The notes under the pieces were generated by a model. It did no database searches. It was given only the letters and a program-made list of their open reading frames with translations, and was not told the origin of the DNA. A stretch of DNA of 64,000 nt from Verrucomicrobiota bacterium. Lineage in GTDB: Bacteria > Verrucomicrobiota > Verrucomicrobiia > Verrucomicrobiales > Verrucomicrobiaceae. Position numbers and translations under genes: made by a program. How positions within the stretch are numbered: the first letter of the stretch is position 1; every line of letters starts with the position of its first letter. The DNA is taken from assembly GCA_017301975.1 (NCBI GenBank), contig JAFLEI010000026.1, positions 44,397-108,396 on the forward strand, given 5' to 3'. This document shows, piece after piece, positions 9,001 to 17,740 of the stretch.

Positions 9001-12000
9001 CCGGCGGTAGGGGTCGAATGATTCGTTGAATGCGGATTGGTAGAGGCTGGCAAAGTGCCGGAGCGTCAGGCGGGCTTTTTTCGCATCCACTGCGGCCAGT
9101 TGCACAAGTTGAGCGGCGAGGTAGTCCATGGAGGGAGCGCCCTGCCCGCCTGGGAAAAACTGCGGCCCGCCGTTCATGCGCATGCGGGCCTCCATTTGCG
9201 CACGTGACATGGACCCCCCGCCGCCGCGCGTGTTTTGAGACTGCATTTGGAAATAGAGCAGTTCGAAATCCTGCCAGTTTGAGGCCTTGAGGACGTCTTC
9301 AATGTATGTCTTTCGCCTGGCATTCTGCTCCTGCAGCAACGGTGCAAATTCATCCTGCAGGGCCGGTACATGCTCGGCAAAAATCTCCGCCCACTTCCGC
9401 CGCTGGAAATAGCCGGCAAGGAGCTGCTGCTGCCCGGCCGGGCATGCTGCGATTTCATCCGCGTGAGCCTGGGCGAAGGCGCTCACTTCGTCCGGTGCAT
9501 TGTACTTTTTGCTGCACAGCAGAGTGATCAAATCCACGCCGAAAGTGCGGGGCTGACGCTGGGCGAGCTCTTCCACAAGACCGGGATGAGTGCTGCCGCC
9601 CGTGAACTGACCGCTGATGGATTCGAGCAGGGTCAGCTGCTGCGAATTGCCAGGCAGCGGGCGGGGATTGAACGTGGCGGCAGGATCGAGCATGCCTGCG
9701 GATTCCAGCAGGGCGATGAGGCGCCGGGGTTTGCCCCGGTGCTTGTAGAGATTGGACGCGGAGCTCAGCATGCCTCCCAGCCAGGAGGAGTCCTTGGCGG
9801 CTCCGCAGTCTTCGGCGCGCTGCAAGATTTCGCCGAAGAGCTCAGGCACAGTGGCGGCATTTTGCAGCCATTGGGCCACCTGGGTTTGGTGGGGCTGCTG
9901 GCGACCGCCGCCTCGGTTGTTGAGGGCATCCTGCTGCGCGACGAGTTTGCTGATTTGATCTAGCAGCGCGATGGCGCGTGGCTTGTCTGCTTGAGCAAGG
10001 CGGTCAAGCAAGGGCGCACAGAGCTGCATCGCCTCATAGGACTGGCTGCCGGAATCGCGCAGGCTTGTCAGCTCCATCCATCGGGAGATGTCAGCTTCAA
10101 ATTGAGCCGCGCTCGCGCTGATCAACGGTTGGAGGGCTTGTTTGAGCGCGGCGTCCTGCTCCGCTTTTTGATCCAGATCAGGCATGCGAGCCTGGAGCAT
10201 GGCCAGAAGACCGGCTGCAGATTCGGGTTTGAGCCGGGCGAAATCTTCGCGGCGCTTTTGGATGAAGGCGAGAATGAACGAGGGATCCGGGCGCTTGGTG
10301 TTGTAAAAGCTGCGGGTGTTTGTGTCATCACCCGGAGCCCTTTGCAGAAACGCCAGCAGGAGTTCGGTGCCGAAAGTGGCGGGTTGTTTCGCCAGGAAAT
10401 CATGGATCGAAGGCCGGAGCTCGCTGCTGTTTTCGATCTGGTTGATGAGACTGGCAAGCAGGGTCGGCAGCTGGCTGTCCTCGTTTTTCGGGTCACGATA
10501 ATCCGCAGCCCCGGCAACCCATGGCGTGCCGGAGAACACGAAACGGATGTTGTCAGGATAACGCAAGGAGTCTTCGAGGTGGCTGCGCAGGGTGCCAGTC
10601 CAGTTGCGTGATTGCGAAAAGCCTTCCTGATCAGCGAGAGAGAGCGTGGTGTTCAGGAGCTCCGGCACCCGGACGAGCGCTGTCAGAAGGCGGCGCACGG
10701 ATGTTTCACGGTTGTTCTGCAAAGCAGCCTGCTTCTGCTCCGGGCTGTCGCGCAGCAATTCCACGGCATGGCGGACTGTGGCCTCAGCCTTGGCTGTGTC
10801 GATCGCAGCAAAGTCATGCAGCAAGACCACCAACTGCTGGGTGAACTGGTACTCCTGCTGATGAAGATCGGTCCACGTTTTGGCGGCGAGCACTTGATCG
10901 ATCTTGCGGGTGAGCTCGATGTTTTCGATCTTGATCAGCGGGGCGAGCACGCGGGTGAGTTCCTCTCCCAGCGCCTCCGGCTGCGGATAGCCGGTCAGTT
11001 CAAGACGCAGCAGGGCGGACAGCTCACTCTGGCCGGCGGCGGGCATGGTGGCGAAGTCTGTGGCGTGACGCAGGAGGACGCGGCGCAGAGCAGCACTGCG
11101 GTAGGCAACGGTTTCGTCACCGCGTAAATTAGGCCGCTTGATTTGCACGACTTCAACCGGCACCGGCTTGCCGTCCAACTGCAAAGGGGTGCGGCTGTTT
11201 TTCATCAGCAGGGCCTGTGCGAGATCACAGCCCAAAGCGGGCTTGCGCCGGCCGAGTTGCGTGAGCGCCATGTTGATCGTCTCGTCACTCCAGCTTTCAC
11301 GGTAATGCTGCACGAGCCTGCCCATCCAAGTCGCGCGTTGGTCACCCTCGTTCAGAACATAGGCACGGAAGGAGCCGGCCTCCCCGAGAAAGCCAAGGGC
11401 GTCGGCCGTTTGCATGAAATCGTCCACGGTTTTGAATCGGCTGCTGGTGTAATGGCTGGCGACCTGGCGCAGCCACTCAGGCGAATCCAGCAGACCATCT
11501 TCCGTGGCTAGCTGGAGCAAAGGAAGCGCACGTGGATCCTGCAGCAGATTTTGCAGCCATTGGATGTAAGCCTGCACCGCCTGATGGGTGCGGGAGTACT
11601 GTTGCCGAAACATCCGGACGCCGCGCTGCTGCTGCTGCTGATATTCACGCCAGGAGGCGATGTTTTGGCTGCGCAGCTCAGGTGTGGCTCCGATCCATGG
11701 GTCACGCAGACTGCGGATGAAACTGTGCAAGGCTTCGGGATCACGCTGTCCGAGAGCAAAGACGTAGGTGTTGACCACCGCTGGCACGTACCCAGACTGA
11801 AGGTTGGTCGTCTCAGTGTTTTGAGCCAGGAAAAGCGGGTTCAACGATTCCTGAATCTGACGCTCCTTCCAAAGCCGCACGATTTCTTCCAAAGGCCCGC
11901 CCTGCTGCTGGCCGCGATGGGCGTAGCTGCCTTTGCCCGCTGGTTTGAGCCAGGCAGATGCCGCGGAGACGAAGTGTGCCTCATCAGCCATGAGCAGCGC

Positions 12001-15000
12001 GGCATAGGCGCGGCAGTATGCCTCAGTCGTCTTGCCTTCCGCCTTGAGGATGGCCGGAAAGATCACCTCATCGAGCAGACGCTGATCCCCGCGCAGCGCG
12101 GCACTGTAGGTGGCAAACACGGCGGGCACGGGCATGGCGATGCGCTCTGAAGTGGCAAACAACCCGCCGAAGGGGGATGCAGGATCCGTGCCGCCGTAGT
12201 GCCGGGGGTGGCCGCCCTGCGCCAAGAGCCGTCGTTTCACCTTGGGCATGGCGCGCAGGCTGAGCAGGTCGAGCGCGAGTTTTTCCGTCTCGGCGAGACC
12301 GCGGTTTTCAAACATGGCCAGACCACCGAGTGGACCGAAGCCCACAAGCGCGAGCTCTGGGACTTGCAGCATCGCCTGGCAGAGCTGGTCATGGGCCGCA
12401 CGCCGCGCATCCCGGTCCTTCTGGCTTTCAGCGGTGAGCTTGAGCGAGCCGTCTTCATTGAAAACCCATTGGCGGTTGTTGCGGTCGGTTTCTTTGGTGT
12501 AAGGCACCCACAGGGAGGGGTAGGACAGGTTCTGGCCGGAATCGCTTTGCTGAATGTTGTTCAGAGCCTGATAAAACTGCTGGTAGAGATTCGCGGCCAT
12601 GGGCCGACCAGCAGGCAGGGCGCGCAGCCAGGCGGAAAGCAGCCCGGCAAGTGCTGCGGGCCGCGGCTGGGAGATGTTACTGCGCTCGCTGAATTCATGG
12701 AGGAGCGCCGGCAGGTACAATGCCTGAGTGACGTCGGGCAGAATTTTCCAATGCTGCAGCGCAGTCTGGAAATCCCCCTCCATCGCCAGCAGGGTGGCCA
12801 GACGTGCGTGGGAGGCAAAAGCGCGTGGATTGGCGGTGATCACAGCGCGGTGCGCTTCGATGGCGGGCTTGGTTTCGAGTCCGGTATGTTCCAGCAGCAC
12901 CGCGTATTCCTGCCGGGGCCTCCAGCCGGCACCGGCGGCGGTCTGCAGGGTTTGCATCACCTGGTCCGTCAGCTTGTACTGGGTGAACGCCTTGATGACC
13001 TCATGAATTTGATGATGGGCGTTGGAGCTGTTCTGCGGATTCAAACAGCCCTGAATGGCCACGCGAAGCTGCCTCACGATTTCCTGCAAGGCGCCCGCCT
13101 CGTCGCCCTTTTTGATCAGATCGTCGACGGACACCTGCTTTCTCTGCTGCTGCCGATAGGTATAGCTGCGGGAGTACGGATTGGTGATCGCCGGTGCGTT
13201 TGGCGCACGGCTTCTGGAGGGACTTCCTTGCGCCGCCTGCATCATCTTCTGCGCCTCCTCCTGCATGCCGTAGGTGTTGAACAGTTCGGCCAGCATGATT
13301 TTTTCGCTTTGATTGGCGGAGGCCTGGGCGAGGCGTTCCAGCACCGGCTTCACGGTCGCGGTGAGCGTGGTTGATTCCATCTTGCTGGCCTGCTGCAGGC
13401 GTTGTACATGAAAAAGCATGGCGAGATCGAGCTGGAGGATCTGCGCCGCATCGGCGGTCAGCGCCTGAGCCTGCTTGAAAAATGAGAGGGCTTTCTCGGG
13501 CTGGTTCAGCTGCTGGGAAAGCCAGCCCGCGAGGAGAAGATCCTCCAGCGCGGGGCTGGCAGAGAGGCGTGGCGTGAGTTCATCGAGCATGGCCTGCAGG
13601 TCGCCCGTCATGAGCCGGAGAATGAGTTTCAGCCTCGCGTCGCCGGATTTTTCGATGAAGGGAGTCAATCCTTCTTTGACTTCCTTTCTCCATTTCACCG
13701 CCTCTTCGCTGAGTTCCATGTTTTCAGAGTTTGGCTGCGCTGTGAGATTTGAAACCCAGTTCAGCGCGTTCGCGGGCAGCTTGAATGCGATGGCGTTCAT
13801 CGGCATGGGGGTGGGCTGGAAGTTGCGATAGTAGCCCCTGCCTGCCATCATTGGGACAGTCACCGCCGGAGTCTGGGCCTGCGGCTTGTCTGGCAGGCTG
13901 AGCTGATGCTTGATGATTTCAATCAAGCCATTCCAATCCTTCACCGCAGCGAAGGCGTGGATGACTTCAGCGGTCTGATAGGACTGCTCTTCATCAACGC
14001 TGTTCATCCAGCGACTTAAAGTGGCGGTGATGGCGCGGACGTCTTCCGGACTGAGTTTCGCCGCATCGGTGTCTCGTGCCTGACGGGGAAACCAATCAGA
14101 CTGGACTCGCAGCATGCCGATGAGCGTCTGCATCACCGAGATGTCGGCCTTGGGCAGGCTCCGGCTGATGTCGAGGATGCGCCGCACCCAGGCCGGGGGC
14201 TGATCTCCGGCGCTGTGCCATGCCATCGCCGCCGTGCGCAGAGCCAGCGCGGGATGAGTCGTTTGGAACAGCTTGAAGGCATTCTCCCAAAGAGGCAGCA
14301 GTTCAGCGGGATCGCCGCTGTTACTCTGCATGAGCCAAGCGGCGTGCAGTGCGGTGTTCTGCGGCTCAGCAACCAGCATCTCGGGCGTGATGACAAGCTG
14401 GGGCGAGTTCTCCGCCGCTGTGAGCAGCAGCGGCGCATCGCTCACACCGGCCTGCTTGAGACTGCGCAATGCCGGCTCACGCTCCGCCACATCCCACATG
14501 GAAACAAGCTGCAGCACATGGGCGAGGGCAAGCACGGGCGACTCTGTGACGCCGGGCGCCTGCTGGACGAAACCATTGGCAGGCAGGCCGCTGGCTGGGG
14601 GGCTGCCAAAGGGATTGTAGCCGCCGTAGCTTCCACGTCCTCCCTGCTTCTGCCGGTGAATGTAGGCCGCCTGCACCATGGATGGAAGCACCAGCCAGTC
14701 CTCCGTGCCGGGCGGCAGGGACATCGAGTCATACTGTCGGCGCAGCCCGATGCTGCGGCCCGTGCTGAGCACCCCTGGCAGTTCCTCGTGCATGCTCATG
14801 ATTTCGATGAAGGCACGCACGGCCTCTTTTTCACGTCCGGCCTCCTCCAAAGCCACGGCATTCAGGTAATGCAGGCGGTAGTCCTTCGGGTGCTTTTCCA
14901 GCACGGGTTCCAGGAAGGTGATGACGCGCTCCCACTCGCCCTTTTCCGCAATGGTGTCCGCCATCTGTTCAAGCGCGCGCGCATCCATCTGACTGCCGCC

Positions 15001-17607
15001 CGCGATCTCAAACAGCATGCGATAGCCGAGATCCGCATCGCCGCTTTCGATTTGCAGGCGGGCGATGTTCTCACGGGTCTTGCTGGTCTTGTCGAGTTTT
15101 GCGGCGCTCTCGAGCGTGCGCAGAGCTTCAGCGGTGAGGCCGACTTCCTCTTCACCCCGGGCGATGTCGAGCAGCAGTGACAGATCCTGCGGGCGCAGGC
15201 GCGAAGCTTCATAGAGGCACCGACGGCGTTCTTCATCGTTGTTGGTGCTGCGGTAGATCTCCGCCAAGGCGAGCCAGGGCTGCGCGCTGGCGCGGTTTTG
15301 CTTCTGGCGCTGATGGAAGTTTTCGATGAGACGCGGCAGGGAATTGTGCTGCTGTGCCGCGAGCGCCAGAGGGCTGATCAAGCGCAGGCGAGCTGTGGCA
15401 TCGGTGGTTTTTTCATACAGCGCCAGGTAGGTGCGCTCCGCCTCGTCAGGCTGGCCGTTTTCCAAACAGAGCGTGGCATAGCTGGACGCCGCCTCAATGG
15501 AGTCAGGAAACTTCCGCAAAGCACCGCGCAGCAGCGCCAGCGCGTCCTTCGTGCGGTTCAGCGAGATCAGCAGGCGGGATTCATCCAGCCACGGCGGCAC
15601 AGCGCTGGGGGAGAGTTTTTTCCATTCGGCAATCCAGGTCAGTGACAGCTCCGGTTTTTCCGCGCGGCGGTAAAAATCCACCATGCGCTGCACGCGGGCC
15701 GTGGTGCGTGCTCCTGGAAGTGCGATGACTTGCTGCAATGCCTGGGCTGCTTTTTCCCATTCCTGACGGTTCTGAAACAACACCGAGAGCTGGCTCAGGC
15801 TGATCAGTTTGTCCTCTGCGGGCGCCGAGGTAAGCGTCTTCTCCGCATCGGCATTTTTGCCGGCGGTTTCCAGCAGCGCCGCCAGCAGGCAGCGGCTCTG
15901 AATGCTGGGCGCTGCCTGGCTTTGCAACTCCTGCAGCATCGGAGTGGAAAGTTTTCCAGATTCATCGCTGCGCAGCACCAGCAGGATGTCCTTCACGGCC
16001 GTTTCGATGCTCTCTGCATCCTGCGCGAGGCGCAGGCGCGTGCGTGCCCATGGGAGCGCACGTTCCACTTCCTTGTTGGCGATGCCCAGTTGCACCAGCA
16101 GCGCATAGAAGCGCGGCTCCTGGGCGAAGTCCTGCTCACGTGGCGCGAGCAGATCCAGCGCGGTGCGTGACTCCTGCCTCGCCTGCAGGGCCTGGGTGAT
16201 GCGCAGCAGGTCCTCTAGCGTGGCGGACTTTGCCAGCCGGGTCCAGATCGCCAGCGCGGCATCACGCTGGCCAGCACGGTGCAGGTAATGCGCCTGGGCC
16301 TCCTGCGCTGAGATGCTCGCGGGGAAGCTCTCAACCAGGCGTGCGTAAGCCTGTGCTGCGGGGCTGCCGGGCTTTGCGGGTGGGTCTTCCCAGTTTTCCA
16401 GCAGGCGGGCAGCACGCAGATGATCCGGCTCTCCGATTCCCGGCAGCTTGAGAAAACGCTCCAGCGTGGATTGCGCGGCGGCATCTTCCTTGGCGCGATG
16501 CTGCAGGCTGGCGAGGCGGACCAGCATCTCTTTGTCTGCGGCATTCTGCTGGGTCAGCGCCTGCGCCTGCTCGACCGCTTCTTTGATCAAATCGAGGGAT
16601 TCGAGCAGGTCGAGAAATCCCTCCTGCAGATCTCGCCGGCCGGGATTCGACTGCAGCAGCGCGCGCGCTTCCTTCAAGGCGTCGTCCTTCTTCCCCACCT
16701 CGCCGAGCAACTGCGTGTGCTGCCAGGCCAGGGCCACCCGCTGCGGGTGCTCCTTCACGAGGTCGGCCATGAATTTTTCAAATCCCTCCACATCATCGCT
16801 CATGCGAAACACGCGGCTGATGCGGCCCAGCACATCGCCCTCCACCCAGGAATCAGACCCGGTGGCTGCCAGAGCCTCCCGCAAGGTGTTCAACGCTTCG
16901 TCGCGCCTCTCGGCCAGCAGCAGAATGTCGGTGAGCCGAAGCTGGCGCAGAGTCCGCGCCACCGGATCAGGAGAGCGTTTGATCAAAGCCTGCGCGGCTT
17001 CGAGCGCAGCCTCATACTGTCCTTCATCTGTCAGCAGGTCGATCAGCTCTTCGGACAGATCCTCGTCTTCGGCATGGGCGGCGGCCAGCTCCTTCCAAGT
17101 GCGCAATGCCTCCTCATTTTTTCCAAGGCGCAGCAAGGCGCGACCGCGCAGTTTGCCGATTTCCATCGTGCCGCCGGCATCGGGCTTTGCTTTCACGGCT
17201 TCATCGAGCGACTGCAAAGCGGCGGCAAAATCAAGCGCACGCGCCTCCAGCCGTGAACGCTCGATCCACGCGGCAGCATTCGTGGGATCAAGCTTCAACG
17301 CCGCTTCATAGGCCGCCAGCGCCGCACGATCATCGCCACGATGCGAATGAAAGACCGCGAGCAGCAATTGATCTGCCGCTGTGGCCGCCGGCAGTTTCGT
17401 CCGTGCTTCCAGAAAGACGCCCAGTTCCGTCGCCGAACTTTCCTCCAGCCAGGCAGCGTAGAAGCGCTCAAAGATCGTGCCCGGCTGCGGACGCTTCAGG
17501 AGAATGTCCAGGTATCGCTGGGCGGGTGCAGGAACCAACGCGGACGGCGATTGTGCCAAGGAATTGACACCTAACACAAGGAGGCAAAGGACAGTGCGCG
17601 GATGCAT
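5971..17607 (-). CDS. Giant exported TPR protein, 3878 residues
   Basis: One uninterrupted reading frame of 11.6 kb. The N-terminus is a signal peptide (MHPRTVLCLLVLGVNSLAQ), so the protein is exported; it has no other clear membrane helix. Residues ~20-850 are dense tetratricopeptide repeats with the usual W/LG/Y/A/F/A/P spacing (for example AAWIERSRLEARALDFAAAL). After a glycine/proline-rich linker near 960-1010 (GGRGSYGGYNPFG), the rest is alpha-helical solenoid-like sequence with scattered low-complexity patches (QQQQQR near 1990, RGGGRQQ near 2565, TRGGGGSM near 2790). No enzymatic motif is seen. TPR proteins are scaffolds, so an envelope or surface assembly role is plausible but unproven. 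A shorter collinear paralogue lies directly upstream. The stop overlaps the convergent glycosyltransferase. Confidence 0.93.
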   Translation of the reverse strand: MHPRTVLCLLVLGVNSLAQSPSALVPAPAQRYLDILLKRPQPGTIFERFYAAWLEESSATELGVFLEARTKLPAATAADQLLLAVFHSHRGDDRAALAAYEAALKLDPTNAAAWIERSRLEARALDFAAALQSLDEAVKAKPDAGGTMEIGKLRGRALLRLGKNEEALRTWKELAAAHAEDEDLSEELIDLLTDEGQYEAALEAAQALIKRSPDPVARTLRQLRLTDILLLAERRDEALNTLREALAATGSDSWVEGDVLGRISRVFRMSDDVEGFEKFMADLVKEHPQRVALAWQHTQLLGEVGKKDDALKEARALLQSNPGRRDLQEGFLDLLESLDLIKEAVEQAQALTQQNAADKEMLVRLASLQHRAKEDAAAQSTLERFLKLPGIGEPDHLRAARLLENWEDPPAKPGSPAAQAYARLVESFPASISAQEAQAHYLHRAGQRDAALAIWTRLAKSATLEDLLRITQALQARQESRTALDLLAPREQDFAQEPRFYALLVQLGIANKEVERALPWARTRLRLAQDAESIETAVKDILLVLRSDESGKLSTPMLQELQSQAAPSIQSRCLLAALLETAGKNADAEKTLTSAPAEDKLISLSQLSVLFQNRQEWEKAAQALQQVIALPGARTTARVQRMVDFYRRAEKPELSLTWIAEWKKLSPSAVPPWLDESRLLISLNRTKDALALLRGALRKFPDSIEAASSYATLCLENGQPDEAERTYLALYEKTTDATARLRLISPLALAAQQHNSLPRLIENFHQRQKQNRASAQPWLALAEIYRSTNNDEERRRCLYEASRLRPQDLSLLLDIARGEEEVGLTAEALRTLESAAKLDKTSKTRENIARLQIESGDADLGYRMLFEIAGGSQMDARALEQMADTIAEKGEWERVITFLEPVLEKHPKDYRLHYLNAVALEEAGREKEAVRAFIEIMSMHEELPGVLSTGRSIGLRRQYDSMSLPPGTEDWLVLPSMVQAAYIHRQKQGGRGSYGGYNPFGSPPASGLPANGFVQQAPGVTESPVLALAHVLQLVSMWDVAEREPALRSLKQAGVSDAPLLLTAAENSPQLVITPEMLVAEPQNTALHAAWLMQSNSGDPAELLPLWENAFKLFQTTHPALALRTAAMAWHSAGDQPPAWVRRILDISRSLPKADISVMQTLIGMLRVQSDWFPRQARDTDAAKLSPEDVRAITATLSRWMNSVDEEQSYQTAEVIHAFAAVKDWNGLIEIIKHQLSLPDKPQAQTPAVTVPMMAGRGYYRNFQPTPMPMNAIAFKLPANALNWVSNLTAQPNSENMELSEEAVKWRKEVKEGLTPFIEKSGDARLKLILRLMTGDLQAMLDELTPRLSASPALEDLLLAGWLSQQLNQPEKALSFFKQAQALTADAAQILQLDLAMLFHVQRLQQASKMESTTLTATVKPVLERLAQASANQSEKIMLAELFNTYGMQEEAQKMMQAAQGSPSRSRAPNAPAITNPYSRSYTYRQQQRKQVSVDDLIKKGDEAGALQEIVRQLRVAIQGCLNPQNSSNAHHQIHEVIKAFTQYKLTDQVMQTLQTAAGAGWRPRQEYAVLLEHTGLETKPAIEAHRAVITANPRAFASHARLATLLAMEGDFQTALQHWKILPDVTQALYLPALLHEFSERSNISQPRPAALAGLLSAWLRALPAGRPMAANLYQQFYQALNNIQQSDSGQNLSYPSLWVPYTKETDRNNRQWVFNEDGSLKLTAESQKDRDARRAAHDQLCQAMLQVPELALVGFGPLGGLAMFENRGLAETEKLALDLLSLRAMPKVKRRLLAQGGHPRHYGGTDPASPFGGLFATSERIAMPVPAVFATYSAALRGDQRLLDEVIFPAILKAEGKTTEAYCRAYAALLMADEAHFVSAASAWLKPAGKGSYAHRGQQQGGPLEEIVRLWKERQIQESLNPLFLAQNTETTNLQSGYVPAVVNTYVFALGQRDPEALHSFIRSLRDPWIGATPELRSQNIASWREYQQQQQRGVRMFRQQYSRTHQAVQAYIQWLQNLLQDPRALPLLQLATEDGLLDSPEWLRQVASHYTSSRFKTVDDFMQTADALGFLGEAGSFRAYVLNEGDQRATWMGRLVQHYRESWSDETINMALTQLGRRKPALGCDLAQALLMKNSRTPLQLDGKPVPVEVVQIKRPNLRGDETVAYRSAALRRVLLRHATDFATMPAAGQSELSALLRLELTGYPQPEALGEELTRVLAPLIKIENIELTRKIDQVLAAKTWTDLHQQEYQFTQQLVVLLHDFAAIDTAKAEATVRHAVELLRDSPEQKQAALQNNRETSVRRLLTALVRVPELLNTTLSLADQEGFSQSRNWTGTLRSHLEDSLRYPDNIRFVFSGTPWVAGAADYRDPKNEDSQLPTLLASLINQIENSSELRPSIHDFLAKQPATFGTELLLAFLQRAPGDDTNTRSFYNTKRPDPSFILAFIQKRREDFARLKPESAAGLLAMLQARMPDLDQKAEQDAALKQALQPLISASAAQFEADISRWMELTSLRDSGSQSYEAMQLCAPLLDRLAQADKPRAIALLDQISKLVAQQDALNNRGGGRQQPHQTQVAQWLQNAATVPELFGEILQRAEDCGAAKDSSWLGGMLSSASNLYKHRGKPRRLIALLESAGMLDPAATFNPRPLPGNSQQLTLLESISGQFTGGSTHPGLVEELAQRQPRTFGVDLITLLCSKKYNAPDEVSAFAQAHADEIAACPAGQQQLLAGYFQRRKWAEIFAEHVPALQDEFAPLLQEQNARRKTYIEDVLKASNWQDFELLYFQMQSQNTRGGGGSMSRAQMEARMRMNGGPQFFPGGQGAPSMDYLAAQLVQLAAVDAKKARLTLRHFASLYQSAFNESFDPYRRPPLDSFVMTLSASPRLLPEALRFTVPRSSPLRTPTGSSMNTFQLLDRALPASSLASAEKIVTTLNEMELLADANAYDAFPGPGLASGSLLGMVFLKLSRLNPEVAEKAAQLLTQQKDAKFGHRLFAAKLTADESPEKARRWDLCAAQFPQVKLQAAGAILQALEGGLPELSKADPPTGDLARFAPLFERRALEERNYLDAIQSSQTKMAPPFRGYSSVVRMELIRLMNGSKSGEILKLLRGMSGQLETQDASKRFATPPYYRDGYGLSYFLRSLLRVNSDDSPTLLACQMQAAARLPEVRVQADTASSQSSIQSDDAVFTLWEQRGGRARPKEVFVGLMNEVARHDIQNTSGLWIPVMHGVLERLGKLERKEISAWAAKESQAELQIICRECRLAQTLLDCTEPLSSVEGGPRRPAPASPSALKNFTSAGREAQSLLQDEKIAPHVRLALAAFFISTYPGILDAEARQAWGLAAAQAWTAGVPITRWELEILLNSAAVLPLNKTWEQTSKLVIERWNQREEIIRPTRRRYIEPAMYSAILRFALRSGDTNTLKPFISTFAHYNLPGFVGILLENGGWEHIEALKLRTTVPVSVSTRSDQANAWLPPAEAARQETPDGAREDALLAEVLALTADDEATRTLYPEARWQSRPERLAAFAHKIASLPLPQQPALRAQVLVILGIEQPQAALTLLPQYDAIARVFMSDSLGEGSADVHHWEKFIAIHAALKAAKGDLTAPDAHLDRLRTDPGIVKRYGGSTSSVGGLFRSTLFQTLSHFWQAGIARDPEKIFQFKLLSGSQQSSSAYDFLPLPTLHSGIEAWKAVLKKEPLPAGVAARLTGVSNEAHFMEFVASMAGSGKSRLSFQQRLELIVRIFNRVKLYSSPNVWALLVEHDVFTPAELAQNAGAVLKYSDLLSSACLEELAAYLRDQDEYQSASQAFAKAAEKWSTEKSSYAKNRCLLGRVEMLVRLDDMKEARQCLSEFTEGDRVVYNTARHESLIKLLSPPAPAPAK

Positions 17608-17740
17608 GCCACGCTTTTAACGGAATGTCCGGGTGCTTGGCAAGAACGGAGGTTTAATTCTTAATCTCGAATCCTTGCGTCAGCTTTGTGTGCAAATTCG
17701 AAAGGGTGACGATCCTGTGACGCAGGTGTTTCCCGACGGT

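Noticed and set aside
12199..13374. 391-residue plus-strand open frame inside the giant TPR gene
   Set aside because: Antisense frame of a high-GC repetitive gene; no start context, signal or family pattern. The minus strand reads as continuous TPR protein across it. The same holds for other plus-strand frames between 6 and 24 kb.
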